DNA from: JAVBTT01 sp031550325
Lineage (GTDB): Bacteria > Bacillota > Clostridia > Oscillospirales > UBA929
NCBI GenBank assembly: GCA_031550325.1
Contig: JAVBOR010000027.1
Coordinates: forward strand, 1 to 15,508
Reading direction: 5' to 3'
DNA length: 15,508 nucleotides
A program made the translations under genes and the position numbers. Below are positions 7,124 to 13,346 of this stretch, one piece after another (position 1 is the stretch's first letter; every line of letters begins with the position of its first letter). A model generated the notes under the pieces. It was not told the origin of the DNA and made no database searches. It saw only the letters and a program-made list of their open reading frames with translations.

Positions 7124-7876
7124 TTATAATGCCAAGCTTCCGTCGACCGTCAGGACCTGCCCGGTGAGATAAGAGGACGACTCCGAGGCCAAAAAAGCGA
7201 TCACTGCGGCGACCTCTTCTACGGTTCCCATGCGGCCGAGGCTGATGCGCGATGTCATGGCAGAGCGGTTCTCCTCCGGGAGCTGTTGCGTCATATCGGT
7301 TTCAATCGCGCCGGGCGCGACGGCGTTGACCGTGATGCCCTTGCCGCCAAGCTCTTTGGCCACCGATTTGGTCAGGCCGATCAGCCCGGCCTTGGAGGCT
7401 GCATAGTTGCTCTGCCCGACATTGCCCGACACGCCGGCCACCGAAGAGAGGTTGACGATCCTGCCATATTTGGCCCTGAGCATCGGGCGGCAGACCGCGC
7501 GCATCAAATAAAACGCGCTGTACAGGTTTGTGCGCAAGACGTCGTCAAATTGTTCGTCGCTCATGCGCATCAGCAGGCCGTCATGCGTCTTGCCCGCGTT
7601 GTTGATCAGCGCGTCAACACGTCCGAAGCGCTCCAGCGCCGCGTCCACCCAACCCTTGCACACGCTTGGGTCGGCACAGTCTCCTGTAAGTACAAGGGTC
7701 TGTGCGCCCAAAGAACTGCACTGCTGCGCGACCGCCTGGGCGGCGTCTGCGCCGCTCCGGCAGGTCAGCACGACCGAAAACCCGTCCGAGGAAAGCCGGC
7801 GCGCCGTGGCAGCGCCGATGCCGCGGCTGGCTCCGGTAATCAAGGCGACACGCCTGTCCACGCTCATCACATCCAT
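7124..7876 (-). CDS. fabG: 3-oxoacyl-ACP reductase
   Basis: NADPH-dependent reduction of 3-oxoacyl-ACP; a classical short-chain dehydrogenase of 250 residues. The cofactor loop is TGASRGIG (14-21), followed by NNAG (92-95), Asn117, and the catalytic Ser145 in NLSSVAG, Tyr158 and Lys162 in YAASK. The C-terminal LTGQVLTVDGSLAL is typical. Two ATG codons compete: 7876, which overlaps the fabH end by 10 bp, and 7867, which shares one base with the fabH TGA (TGATG). MSVDRRVALITG from 7867 fits the usual FabG N-terminus slightly better. No strong Shine-Dalgarno distinguishes them, so coupling to fabH is likely. Confidence 0.95.
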   Translation of the reverse strand: MDVMSVDRRVALITGASRGIGAATARRLSSDGFSVVLTCRSGADAAQAVAQQCSSLGAQTLVLTGDCADPSVCKGWVDAALERFGRVDALINNAGKTHDGLLMRMSDEQFDDVLRTNLYSAFYLMRAVCRPMLRAKYGRIVNLSSVAGVSGNVGQSNYAASKAGLIGLTKSVAKELGGKGITVNAVAPGAIETDMTQQLPEENRSAMTSRISLGRMGTVEEVAAVIAFLASESSSYLTGQVLTVDGSLAL

Positions 7877-8802
7877 TCCACGAGTATCGCGCCGTAGGTC
7901 AGCCCGGCGCCGAAGCCCACCATGAGGACGAGATCGCCTTTGCCAAGCTCTCCGGCGCGGTTGAGCTCGTCCAGCGCGACAAAAATGGTTGAGCTCGATG
8001 TGTTGCCGTACCGGCCGATGGTGATCTTCACCTTGCCGGGCGGCAGGTGATACTTGTCCACCACCGATTCAATAATGCGGATGTTGGCCTGATGGGGGAC
8101 AATCCAGCGAACGTCCTCCATGCTCTTTCCGGCGTCGGCCAGCACGCGGTTGATGGCCTCAGGCATGGCGCCCACGGCAAACTTGTAGACCTCTTTGCCG
8201 TCCATCACGGTTTTTTCGGGAATGCGCGCGTACAGCGACTCCCAGCCGCGCGCGTCGGTCGCCAAAAAGGAGCTCAGTACGCCTAGACTCTCGCCGCGCG
8301 ACAGCACGACTGCGCCCGCGGCGTCCCCAAACAGCACGCAGGTCGTCCGATCGGCGTAATCGGTGACCGTCGAGAGCGTCTCGGTCGCGATGACGAGGCA
8401 GTGGCGCACACCGCCGGTTTCGAGATAACGAGAGGCGATGTCCAGCGCGTAAATCGACCCCGTGCACGCGGCGGACAGGTCAAAGCAGAAGGCGCTGAAC
8501 GCGCCGAGCTCACGCTGAATCCGGCAGGAGACCGACGGAAAAAAATAGTCCGGCGTGGAGGTGGAGACGACAATCATGCCGACGTCCTCGGCTGAGAGCC
8601 CCGCGCCGTCCAGCGCGCGCCGCGCCGCCTCGGCCCCCATGGACACCAGAGTTTCATGAGGGGGCGCGGAAATCCGGCGCTCATGAATGCCGGTGCGCTT
8701 GACAATCCACTCGTCGCTTGTGTCTACAATATCGGCTAGTTGAGCATTGGTCAGTATTTTTTCGGGAAGAAAGCTCCCCGTGCCGGTGATAAACGCTCTC
8801 AA
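7867..8802 (-). CDS. fabH: 3-oxoacyl-ACP synthase III
   Basis: Starts fatty-acid synthesis by condensing an acyl-CoA primer with malonyl-ACP. The 311-residue length is close to the family norm. The triad is complete: Cys113 in SAACTGS, His237 in VPHQANIRI and Asn267 in GRYGNTSS. SDEWIVKRTGI (29-39) is the standard N-terminal family motif. The start is TTG, about 9-10 bases after a GAAGGGG ribosome-binding site; no ATG or GTG is better placed. It is the first gene of the minus-strand fab-acc run, with a strong promoter about 90 bases upstream. Confidence 0.96.
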   Translation of the reverse strand: MRAFITGTGSFLPEKILTNAQLADIVDTSDEWIVKRTGIHERRISAPPHETLVSMGAEAARRALDGAGLSAEDVGMIVVSTSTPDYFFPSVSCRIQRELGAFSAFCFDLSAACTGSIYALDIASRYLETGGVRHCLVIATETLSTVTDYADRTTCVLFGDAAGAVVLSRGESLGVLSSFLATDARGWESLYARIPEKTVMDGKEVYKFAVGAMPEAINRVLADAGKSMEDVRWIVPHQANIRIIESVVDKYHLPPGKVKITIGRYGNTSSSTIFVALDELNRAGELGKGDLVLMVGFGAGLTYGAILVEWM

Positions 8803-8843
8803 TAACGTGACCCCTTCCCCAATCCCAGCTCTCTTTGTCCTGC

Positions 8844-8861
8844 GTAAAGGCGAGCCTTTAC
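8844..8861. promoter_or_regulatory. Perfect inverted repeat between fabH and fabD
   Basis: GTAAAGGC (8844-8851) and GCCTTTAC (8854-8861) are perfectly inverted around two bases. The repeat overlaps the proposed -35 element of the fabD promoter and lies in the predicted fabH leader. It could be an operator or an RNA hairpin. It does not look like the FapR operator of Bacillus, and no regulator gene of the FapR or FabT type is in the window. Confidence 0.5.
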
Positions 8862-8885
8862 CAAACCCATGGGACGTGCTATAAT
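8857..8885 (+). promoter_or_regulatory. fabD promoter (sigma-A type, extended -10)
   Basis: The -35 is TTTACC (8857-8862), followed by a 17-base spacer and a -10 of TATAAT (8880-8885). TG at 8877-8878 makes an extended -10. The expected start is near 8892, giving a leader of about 75 bases before fabD. The -35 matches only 4 of 6, but the -10 is perfect. Confidence 0.6.
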
Positions 8886-8893
8886 CTGTTAAT

Positions 8894-8921
8894 ATTATAG
8901 AGAGTATTTCAGCAATGTCAA
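8894..8921 (-). promoter_or_regulatory. fabH promoter (sigma-A type)
   Basis: On the minus strand, TTGACA (8921-8916) and TATAAT (8899-8894) are both perfect consensus, with a 16-base spacer. The expected start is near 8887. It faces the fabD promoter, and the two -10 elements are only 8 bp apart, so both polymerases could not bind at once. Confidence 0.75.
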
Positions 8922-8965
8922 GTTAAGACCGTCGAAGACAGCGGTTCGGGGAGGAATCTTACGAG

Positions 8966-9892
8966 ATGAAAACGGCATTTATTTTTCCCGGTCAGGGCGC
9001 GCAGTCCCAGGGGATGGGCAAGGAACTCTACGAGACCTATCAGCAGGCGAGGGACGTGTTTGAGGCGGGGAGCCTGCGGACAGGCCGGGATCTGGCCGCG
9101 CTCTGCTTTGAAACGCCCGATGAAGCGCTGGCGCGCACGGAAAACGCGCAGTTGGCAATCTTTACGCTGTCCATGGCCGTCTTCGGTGTGCTGCGTATGA
9201 AAAATGTGGTCCCCGAGGTCTGCGCCGGATTCTCCCTTGGCGAGTGCTCCGCGCTGTGCGCCGCGGGAGCGCTTTCGCTGGAGGACGGGTTTGCGCTTGT
9301 GGCCGAGCGCGGCCGCCTGATGCAGCGCGCCTCGGACGAGGGGGCCGGCGCGATGAGCGCGGTGCTCGGTTTGGACGGCGGCGTTGTCGCCGCGCTGGCC
9401 GAAGGGCTGGATGCCCTGCCGGTAAACTTCAACTGTCCGGGCCAGGTGGTCATCGCCGGGACGGCGCAGGGCGTGGAGGCGCTGGAGGCGCGATGCGTCC
9501 AAAACGGCGCGAGACGCGTTATGCGCCTGAAGCTCTCGGGCGCGTTTCACACAAAAGCCATGCAGCCGGCGGCTGTCGAATTTGAGGCGTTTTGTCGAAA
9601 GATGTCGTTTTGTGCGCCGGGCATTCCCGTCTACACCAACCTGACGGGCGACGCGCTGCCCGAGGGCGTCGACTTTCCCGCGCATTTGGCAAGGCATATG
9701 CAAAGCCCCGTCCTCTGGCAGACGTCGGTCGAGCGCATGCAAAGCGCGGGTGCCGATCTGTTTATCGAGGCCGGGCCGGGGAACACGCTGGGCCAGTTTG
9801 TGCGCCGCATTGACCGCGGGGCAGCCGTTTTGGGCGCCGATACGCCCGAAAAGCTGGAGGCGGCGGTCGCGCAGGCCGCGTCGGCGGGCTAG
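8966..9892 (+). CDS. fabD: Malonyl-CoA:ACP transacylase
   Basis: Transfers malonyl from CoA to acyl carrier protein. The 308-residue acyltransferase starts FIFPGQGAQSQGMG. The nucleophile is Ser90 in GFSLGECSAL; the usual GHSLGE histidine next to it is Phe89. Arg115 lies in AERGRLM, NFNCPGQVVIAG is at about 154-165, and the dyad histidine is His195 in SGAFHTKAM. The C-terminal EAGPGNTLG is conserved. The ATG has GGGAGG about 11 bases upstream. It is divergent from the other FAS genes, whereas many Clostridia carry it inside the same operon. A 349-codon antisense frame across it is a composition shadow. Confidence 0.96.
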   Translation: MKTAFIFPGQGAQSQGMGKELYETYQQARDVFEAGSLRTGRDLAALCFETPDEALARTENAQLAIFTLSMAVFGVLRMKNVVPEVCAGFSLGECSALCAAGALSLEDGFALVAERGRLMQRASDEGAGAMSAVLGLDGGVVAALAEGLDALPVNFNCPGQVVIAGTAQGVEALEARCVQNGARRVMRLKLSGAFHTKAMQPAAVEFEAFCRKMSFCAPGIPVYTNLTGDALPEGVDFPAHLARHMQSPVLWQTSVERMQSAGADLFIEAGPGNTLGQFVRRIDRGAAVLGADTPEKLEAAVAQAASAG

Positions 9893-9918
9893 GTTGTCAA
9901 AAAAAGTCCGCCGGCAGC

Positions 9919-9969
9919 GTCCTTTATCGGTTTTCATGTCGAGCATCGTGGTTGTGTGCCCAACCACGA
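9919..9969 (-). repeat. Truncated copy 3 of the intergenic element, plus a 9-bp hairpin
   Basis: Bases 9919-9945 align with the terminal 27 bases of copy 2 (6874-6900) and, on the opposite strand, of copy 1 (1685-1711): GTCCTTT.TCGG.TTTCA followed by GTCGAGC. The closing arm expected in a full copy is absent. In its place is a different perfect hairpin, TCGTGGTTG (9946-9954) and CAACCACGA (9961-9969), with a 6-base loop. It follows fabD, but no U-run follows the hairpin. The rest of 9893-10106 shows no gene. Confidence 0.5.
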
Positions 9970-10106
9970 CAGTACGGCATCTGTTGCCCCACAGAGTAAG
10001 GGGGCGATTCTTCTGCCCAAACTTTGTTAACTTAGCTGGACGAATCTGCGGGTTTATAGTAGGATAGCTTTATGCAGATGATTTATAGTTGTGGAGGTGT
10101 AGTAGT

Positions 10107-10615
10107 TTGAAACAATTCACAGATCATAGCAGTCCAATGGCTATTGAGATTGTCAAAGTACACACAGAAACGTTTCCGGCATTGCGATTTATCGGCAAGC
10201 GGTGTTTGTGCCTCCTAAAGATTTTGTCGCGAAGTGGAGCGAGTGGATAGAAAACGGCTGGTTCGAACAGATTGAAAAACTGGGTCTTGCTCCCGAAAAT
10301 AGAGATGCATACTTAGGGGCGACAAAAGGCGATGAATACTGGATAGGGATGCTTTTTGCACCCGGAACGCCTGCTCCGAACAGCTTTGAATACGTAGATA
10401 ACCCGATGGCGAAATACGCTGTTTTTCAGTTTGAAGGAAAAAGAGAAAACGAACTGCTTAGTGAGGACGGCATAAACCTGGTTTTTGAGGCGATGCAAAA
10501 GCACGACTTGGCGCCGAGCGAGTTCGATTGTCTGTGCATAGAGCGGTATAGCCGTCCCAACCCCTCAGTCGGAAAAAGCAAAGTGCTTTTGGAGTGTCTT
10601 TATGCGATACAATAA
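10107..10615 (+). pseudogene. GyrI-like effector-binding domain protein, frameshifted
   Basis: A small ligand-binding domain of the GyrI / AraC-effector type. Translation would begin at TTG 10107, with GGAGG (10093-10097) 9 bases upstream, giving MKQFTDHSSPMAIEIVKV and then TFPALRFIGKR. The reading frame is then lost at about 10201-10203. It resumes one frame over as VFVPPKDFVAKWSEWIENGW, continuing through YWIGMLFAPGTP and MAKYAVFQFEG to a normal end. A single missing G (CGG-GTG reduced to CGGTG) explains the break. The second part alone has a GTG at 10202 but no ribosome-binding site. No DNA-binding domain is attached. Either it is a recent pseudogene or there is a sequencing error in the G run. 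It is monocistronic, with a strong terminator downstream. Confidence 0.7.
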
Positions 10616-10648
10616 GGGTTGCTGTGTTATAGTATAAGAATGATCCAC

Positions 10649-10685
10649 ATAAAGGCGGTCGGGATGTTGTCCCGACCGCCTTTAT
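10649..10685. terminator. Perfect 16-bp-stem bidirectional terminator
   Basis: ATAAAGGCGGTCGGGA (10649-10664) and its exact complement (10670-10685) flank a TGTTG loop. The stem ends in AAA on one side and TTT on the other. It sits between convergent genes: the GyrI-like gene on plus and the corrinoid protein on minus. It can serve both, although it is 119 bp from the corrinoid stop. Confidence 0.8.
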
Positions 10686-10735
10686 AGTACTGCTCCGCGA
10701 TGGTGGGTTATTTTAAGGATACTTCCTTATTCCCG

Positions 10736-10797
10736 CAAAGCCCTTTGCAGCGCGCCTTCGCAAAGGCGCGGCTCATCTGTAAAGATTCTTTGACAAA
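10736..10797. repeat. Cluster of small hairpins with fragment of the intergenic element
   Basis: Downstream of the corrinoid gene there is GCAAAG-CC-CTTTGC (about 10736-10749), CGCGCCTT (10751-10758) pairing with AAGGCGCG (10763-10770), and TTCTTTGACAAA (10786-10797). The last 12-mer also occurs at the end of copy 2. No U-run follows any stem in the minus direction. This may be a remnant of the same element or a processing signal. Confidence 0.4.
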
Positions 10798-10803
10798 CTG
10801 CGG

Positions 10804-11436
10804 TTACCCGACCAGCGCGAGCGCCTTGTCGGCGCAGCTGGCGGCGTCGGCCGTATAGGCGTCGGCGCCGATGCTCTCGCAGAAGCTCTGCGTGACGGGC
10901 GCGCCGCCGACCATGATCTTCACACTGTCGCGCAGTCCCGCCGCGCAAAACGCCTCAACGGTGTCGCGCATTTTGCCCATCGTCGTGGTCAGCAACGCCG
11001 ACAGCCCGACGATCTGGCAGTTTTCGTCGCGCGCTGCCGCGACAAATCTCTCAGGGGATACGTTAACGCCGAGATCAAGGACCTCAAAGCCCTTCCCCTC
11101 CAGCATCATGCGCACAAGATTCTTTCCGATGTCGTGCATGTCGCCCTGCACGGTGCCGATGCAGGCCCGACCGACCGGCTTGACGCCGTCCACGACCAGA
11201 AGGGGCTTGAGCAGCGCCATGCCCGCGTTCATCGCGCGCGCCGAGACGATGACCTCGGGAACAAACACGTCGTTTTTTTTAAACTTTTCGCCGATCACGC
11301 CCATGCCGGCCAGAAGACCGTCGCTTAAGATGGTTCTGGCGTCCAGACCCTCGGCAATGGCCAGCTCGACAAGCGCCGTGACCTCTTTCGCGCGTCCAAG
11401 CTGCAGCGCGTCGGAAATGTCCGTTACGATGCTCAT
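10804..11436 (-). CDS. Corrinoid (cobalamin-binding) methyltransferase protein
   Basis: A 210-residue protein of the MtaC/MtbC/MttC type. It has an N-terminal four-helix cap (about 1-85, with GLLAGMGVIGEKFKKNDVFVPE) and a C-terminal Rossmann-like B12-binding domain from about 90. The cobalt-ligand motif is GDMHDIGKNLV, with His101 as the lower axial ligand; GLSALLTTTM and VGGAPVT follow as usual. Such proteins shuttle a methyl group between a substrate-specific methyltransferase and an acceptor enzyme. Neither partner is in the window, so the substrate is unknown. The ATG is preceded by AGGAAGGAG, 8 bases away. It lies 61 bp downstream of the SLOG gene on the same strand and may be cotranscribed with it. 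Confidence 0.9.
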   Translation of the reverse strand: MSIVTDISDALQLGRAKEVTALVELAIAEGLDARTILSDGLLAGMGVIGEKFKKNDVFVPEVIVSARAMNAGMALLKPLLVVDGVKPVGRACIGTVQGDMHDIGKNLVRMMLEGKGFEVLDLGVNVSPERFVAAARDENCQIVGLSALLTTTMGKMRDTVEAFCAAGLRDSVKIMVGGAPVTQSFCESIGADAYTADAASCADKALALVG

Positions 11437-11460
11437 GCCTCATGCTCCTTCCTGATCCTC

Positions 11461-11481
11461 GCGGCGCAGAGTTTGCGCCGC
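11461..11481 (-). promoter_or_regulatory. Hairpin between SLOG and corrinoid genes
   Basis: GCGGCGCA (11461-11468) and TGCGCCGC (11474-11481) form a perfect 8-bp stem with a 5-base loop in the 61-bp gap. There is no following U-run, so it is more likely a processing or partial attenuation site than a full terminator. Confidence 0.4.
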
Positions 11482-11497
11482 AGGGACTGCTGAACGG

Positions 11498-11842
11498 TCA
11501 GGATTTGACCAAAATAATTTTATAGGGTTTATTTGTCTTCATGCAGGTCATAATAACGTTCATCGAGCCGCGGGAAACGCCATCCCAAAAAATGACAACA
11601 TAGTCGGAGGCCTCGATGATCTGGGCGTTTCTGATCAGCGGCGCCGCGCGGTCAAAAGTGTCGTAGTCCGGCTGGATGACGGTCAGTTTGAGGCTGTTCT
11701 CATGGGCATAGCGTTCGGCCAGCTGATCCACGCCCCTTGCGCCGCCGCTGATGATCTCGCTGCATCCGGCCGGGATATGGAGGCCCAGAAGCGCGTAAAC
11801 CTGGCTGTCCAGCGTGCGGGAGCCCACCACAGCGACTTTCAT
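11498..11842 (-). CDS. Small SLOG-fold nucleotide-binding protein
   Basis: A 114-residue single-domain protein. It starts MKVAVVGSRTL and carries ISGGARGVDQLAERYA, the GG-x-RG-x-D phosphate-binding signature of the SLOG (DprA/LOG-like, YspA/DUF2493-like) superfamily. SDYVVIFWDG follows near residue 80. SLOG proteins bind nucleotides or their derivatives, but the ligand of this branch is not known to me. The chosen ATG (11842-11840) has AAGGTGA a few bases upstream; ATG codons farther up in the frame precede that ribosome-binding site. It has its own promoter and lies directly upstream of the corrinoid gene; a functional link is only inferred. Confidence 0.75.
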   Translation of the reverse strand: MKVAVVGSRTLDSQVYALLGLHIPAGCSEIISGGARGVDQLAERYAHENSLKLTVIQPDYDTFDRAAPLIRNAQIIEASDYVVIFWDGVSRGSMNVIMTCMKTNKPYKIILVKS

Positions 11843-11863
11843 ACACATCACCTTGTCTATCAT

Positions 11864-11892
11864 AGCATAGTCAATCTCAATTGAAAAGTCAA
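11864..11892 (-). promoter_or_regulatory. Promoter of the SLOG gene
   Basis: On the minus strand, TTGACT (11892-11887) is followed by a 17-base spacer and TATGCT (11869-11864). The predicted start near 11857 gives a short leader into AAGGTGA and the ATG. The -35 is 5 of 6 and the -10 is 4 of 6. Confidence 0.5.
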
Positions 11893-12007
11893 TATTTTAC
11901 ACGCCGTGCAAATAATAAGTACGTCTTTTGGCCAAAGTCAAACGGCCCGCTGAGTGCTGAAATCTGACAAGGAAGCCAAGGCTGTATTTGGACTGTTCGG
12001 GAGCGGG

Positions 12008-12033
12008 TGAAAAACAAAATTTGCGGCATAGTA
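12008..12033 (+). promoter_or_regulatory. Possible forespore-type promoter for spoIVB
   Basis: CATAGTA (12027-12033) fits the sigma-G -10 pattern, and TGAAAA (12008-12013) resembles its -35. The 13-base spacing is shorter than expected. spoIVB is expressed in the forespore in Bacillus, which makes the site plausible, but the match is weak. Confidence 0.25.
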
Positions 12034-12064
12034 ATGACATCCCAACTTGCATGGAGTGAAAAGA

Positions 12065-13126
12065 ATGAAACAATACAAAGCCAGAACCCTTAAAAGAGTT
12101 GTGTCGGGAGTTATCCTTGCGGTCATGCTTTGCGGCATCCCCGCGATGGCCGCCGAGCTGCCCCGCGAGGTTGTGCCCGGAGGGCACACGCTCGGCATTA
12201 AAGTGTATACAGACGGCGTGCTGATCGCCAATACAGCGCCTGTGATGACACCCGAAGGCGAAAAAGATCCCGCCGGTCTTGCCGGACTCGAAACCGGCGA
12301 CCGGATTACCCATATCAACGATAAACCCATTCAGTCAGCCAAAGAGCTTCAGGATGCGGTCAAGGCGTCCGATGGCGAGGAGATGCTGGTCAGGCTTTGT
12401 CGCGAAGGCAGAACGCTTGAGGTGCGCGTGCGTCCGGTACACTGCTCGGCCGACGGCGGCGCGCGTTTGGGCGTCTGGGTCAAGGACAGCATGGCCGGCA
12501 TCGGCACCATCACCTTCTACGATCCTAAAACCGGCCTGTTCGGCGCGTTGGGGCACGGCGTGAGCGACAGCGGCGGCGCGCTGCTGCCTATCAGTTCGGG
12601 AACTGCCATACCCTCAGTGGTGGAACAGGTCAAGCAGGGACTGCCGGGCACGCCCGGGGAGCTGCAGGGCGCGTTTGACGCCGACGTTGTGGGCGGCGAC
12701 CTTTTGAAAAACACGGAGTCCGGCCTGTTCGGTATCCTCAGGGAGCCGTCCATGCTGGGAAGGGACAACGTCGAGACAATCCCTGTGGCGACTGCCGAGG
12801 AGATCAAGGTTGGGCAGGCGACCATACTGGCCAATGTCGAGGGTAACAAAGTTGCCCCGTATGATATTGAGATCACGAGAATTATGCTTGAAAAGGGAAA
12901 GATAAAAAACTTTATGATCAAGGTTTGCGACCCAATGCTTCTGGAGACCACCGGCGGCATTGTACAGGGGATGAGCGGCAGCCCGATCCTGCAAAACGGA
13001 AAACTGGCGGGCGCGGTGACGCATGTTTTGGTCAACGATCCCAAACGCGGATATGGAATATTTATTCAAAACATGTTGGAAGAGGGCGTCAAAAGTCTGC
13101 AACCGGGGTTTTTGGTAGCCTCGTAG
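12065..13126 (+). CDS. spoIVB: SpoIVB serine peptidase (PDZ and S55 domains)
   Basis: The forespore-secreted signalling protease that, in Bacillus, cleaves SpoIVFA and so activates pro-sigma-K processing in the mother cell. The 353 residues begin with a signal or anchor segment (about 11-30), then VVPGGHTLGIKVYTDGVLI. A PDZ domain follows at about 65-125 (PAGLAGLETGDRITHIND), and then the S55 peptidase domain. The catalytic histidine is His164 in GALGHGVSD and the nucleophile is Ser304 in GGIVQGMSGSPI, with CDP (288-290) just before. It is shorter than the roughly 426-residue B. subtilis protein. The ATG at 12065 has GGAG 8 bases upstream; an in-frame TTG at 12047 lacks a site. Its position directly before spo0A is the conserved order in spore formers. 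Confidence 0.96.
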   Translation: MKQYKARTLKRVVSGVILAVMLCGIPAMAAELPREVVPGGHTLGIKVYTDGVLIANTAPVMTPEGEKDPAGLAGLETGDRITHINDKPIQSAKELQDAVKASDGEEMLVRLCREGRTLEVRVRPVHCSADGGARLGVWVKDSMAGIGTITFYDPKTGLFGALGHGVSDSGGALLPISSGTAIPSVVEQVKQGLPGTPGELQGAFDADVVGGDLLKNTESGLFGILREPSMLGRDNVETIPVATAEEIKVGQATILANVEGNKVAPYDIEITRIMLEKGKIKNFMIKVCDPMLLETTGGIVQGMSGSPILQNGKLAGAVTHVLVNDPKRGYGIFIQNMLEEGVKSLQPGFLVAS

Positions 13127-13221
13127 AATTATGGGAGCCCGCCGCATGCTTTATCGGTAATACTGCACAGGACAAAAAGAGGCCCATAACAAGCAACCAC
13201 TGCTATAACAGCATGGTACAA

Positions 13222-13228
13222 TTCGACA
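13222..13228 (-). promoter_or_regulatory. Consensus Spo0A box
   Basis: On the minus strand this reads TGTCGAA, flanked as TTTTTGTCGAATT. It matches the core 0A box and its preferred T-rich flank exactly. It lies just before the spoIVB terminator and about 200 bp upstream of the spo0A start. Confidence 0.55.
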
Positions 13229-13229
13229 A

Positions 13230-13293
13230 AAAACTACAATATATTGTTCAGTGTGAGCCAATTCATACACAATATATTGTAGTTTTGTTTTTT
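13230..13293 (+). terminator. Long-stem terminator after spoIVB with twin palindrome
   Basis: An 18-bp perfect inverted repeat pairs AAAACTACAATATATTGT (13230-13247) with its complement (13269-13286) across a 21-base loop. GTTTTTTG follows, so it fits a rho-independent terminator. Each arm contains ACAATATATTGT, itself a perfect palindrome (13236-13247 and 13269-13280), with centres 33 bp apart. Confidence 0.75.
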
Positions 13294-13294
13294 G

Positions 13295-13311
13295 TGTCGC
13301 ATAGTGTCGAT
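13295..13311 (+). promoter_or_regulatory. Tandem imperfect Spo0A boxes
   Basis: TGTCGCA (13295-13301) and TGTCGAT (13305-13311) each match TGTCGAA at 6 of 7 or 5 of 7 positions. They are spaced 10 bp apart on the same face of the helix, as in known tandem 0A sites. They lie 36 bp upstream of the proposed spo0A -35, so autoregulation is likely. Confidence 0.5.
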
Positions 13312-13346
13312 CAAAAGTTTACATAAGATCCCAATATTTCCCAATT

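Noticed and set aside
8844..8921. FapR or FabT operator
   Set aside because: The inverted repeat GTAAAGGC/GCCTTTAC does not fit the FapR or FabT consensus as I know them, and neither regulator gene is in the window.
8918..9967. 349-codon open frame antisense to fabD
   Set aside because: fabD on the plus strand has full family motifs. The antisense frame has no recognisable domains and reflects high GC with few antisense stops.
11927..11936. Palindrome TTTGGCCAAA upstream of spoIVB
   Set aside because: Ten bases of palindrome are easily met by chance, and its position does not match either of the nearby promoters.
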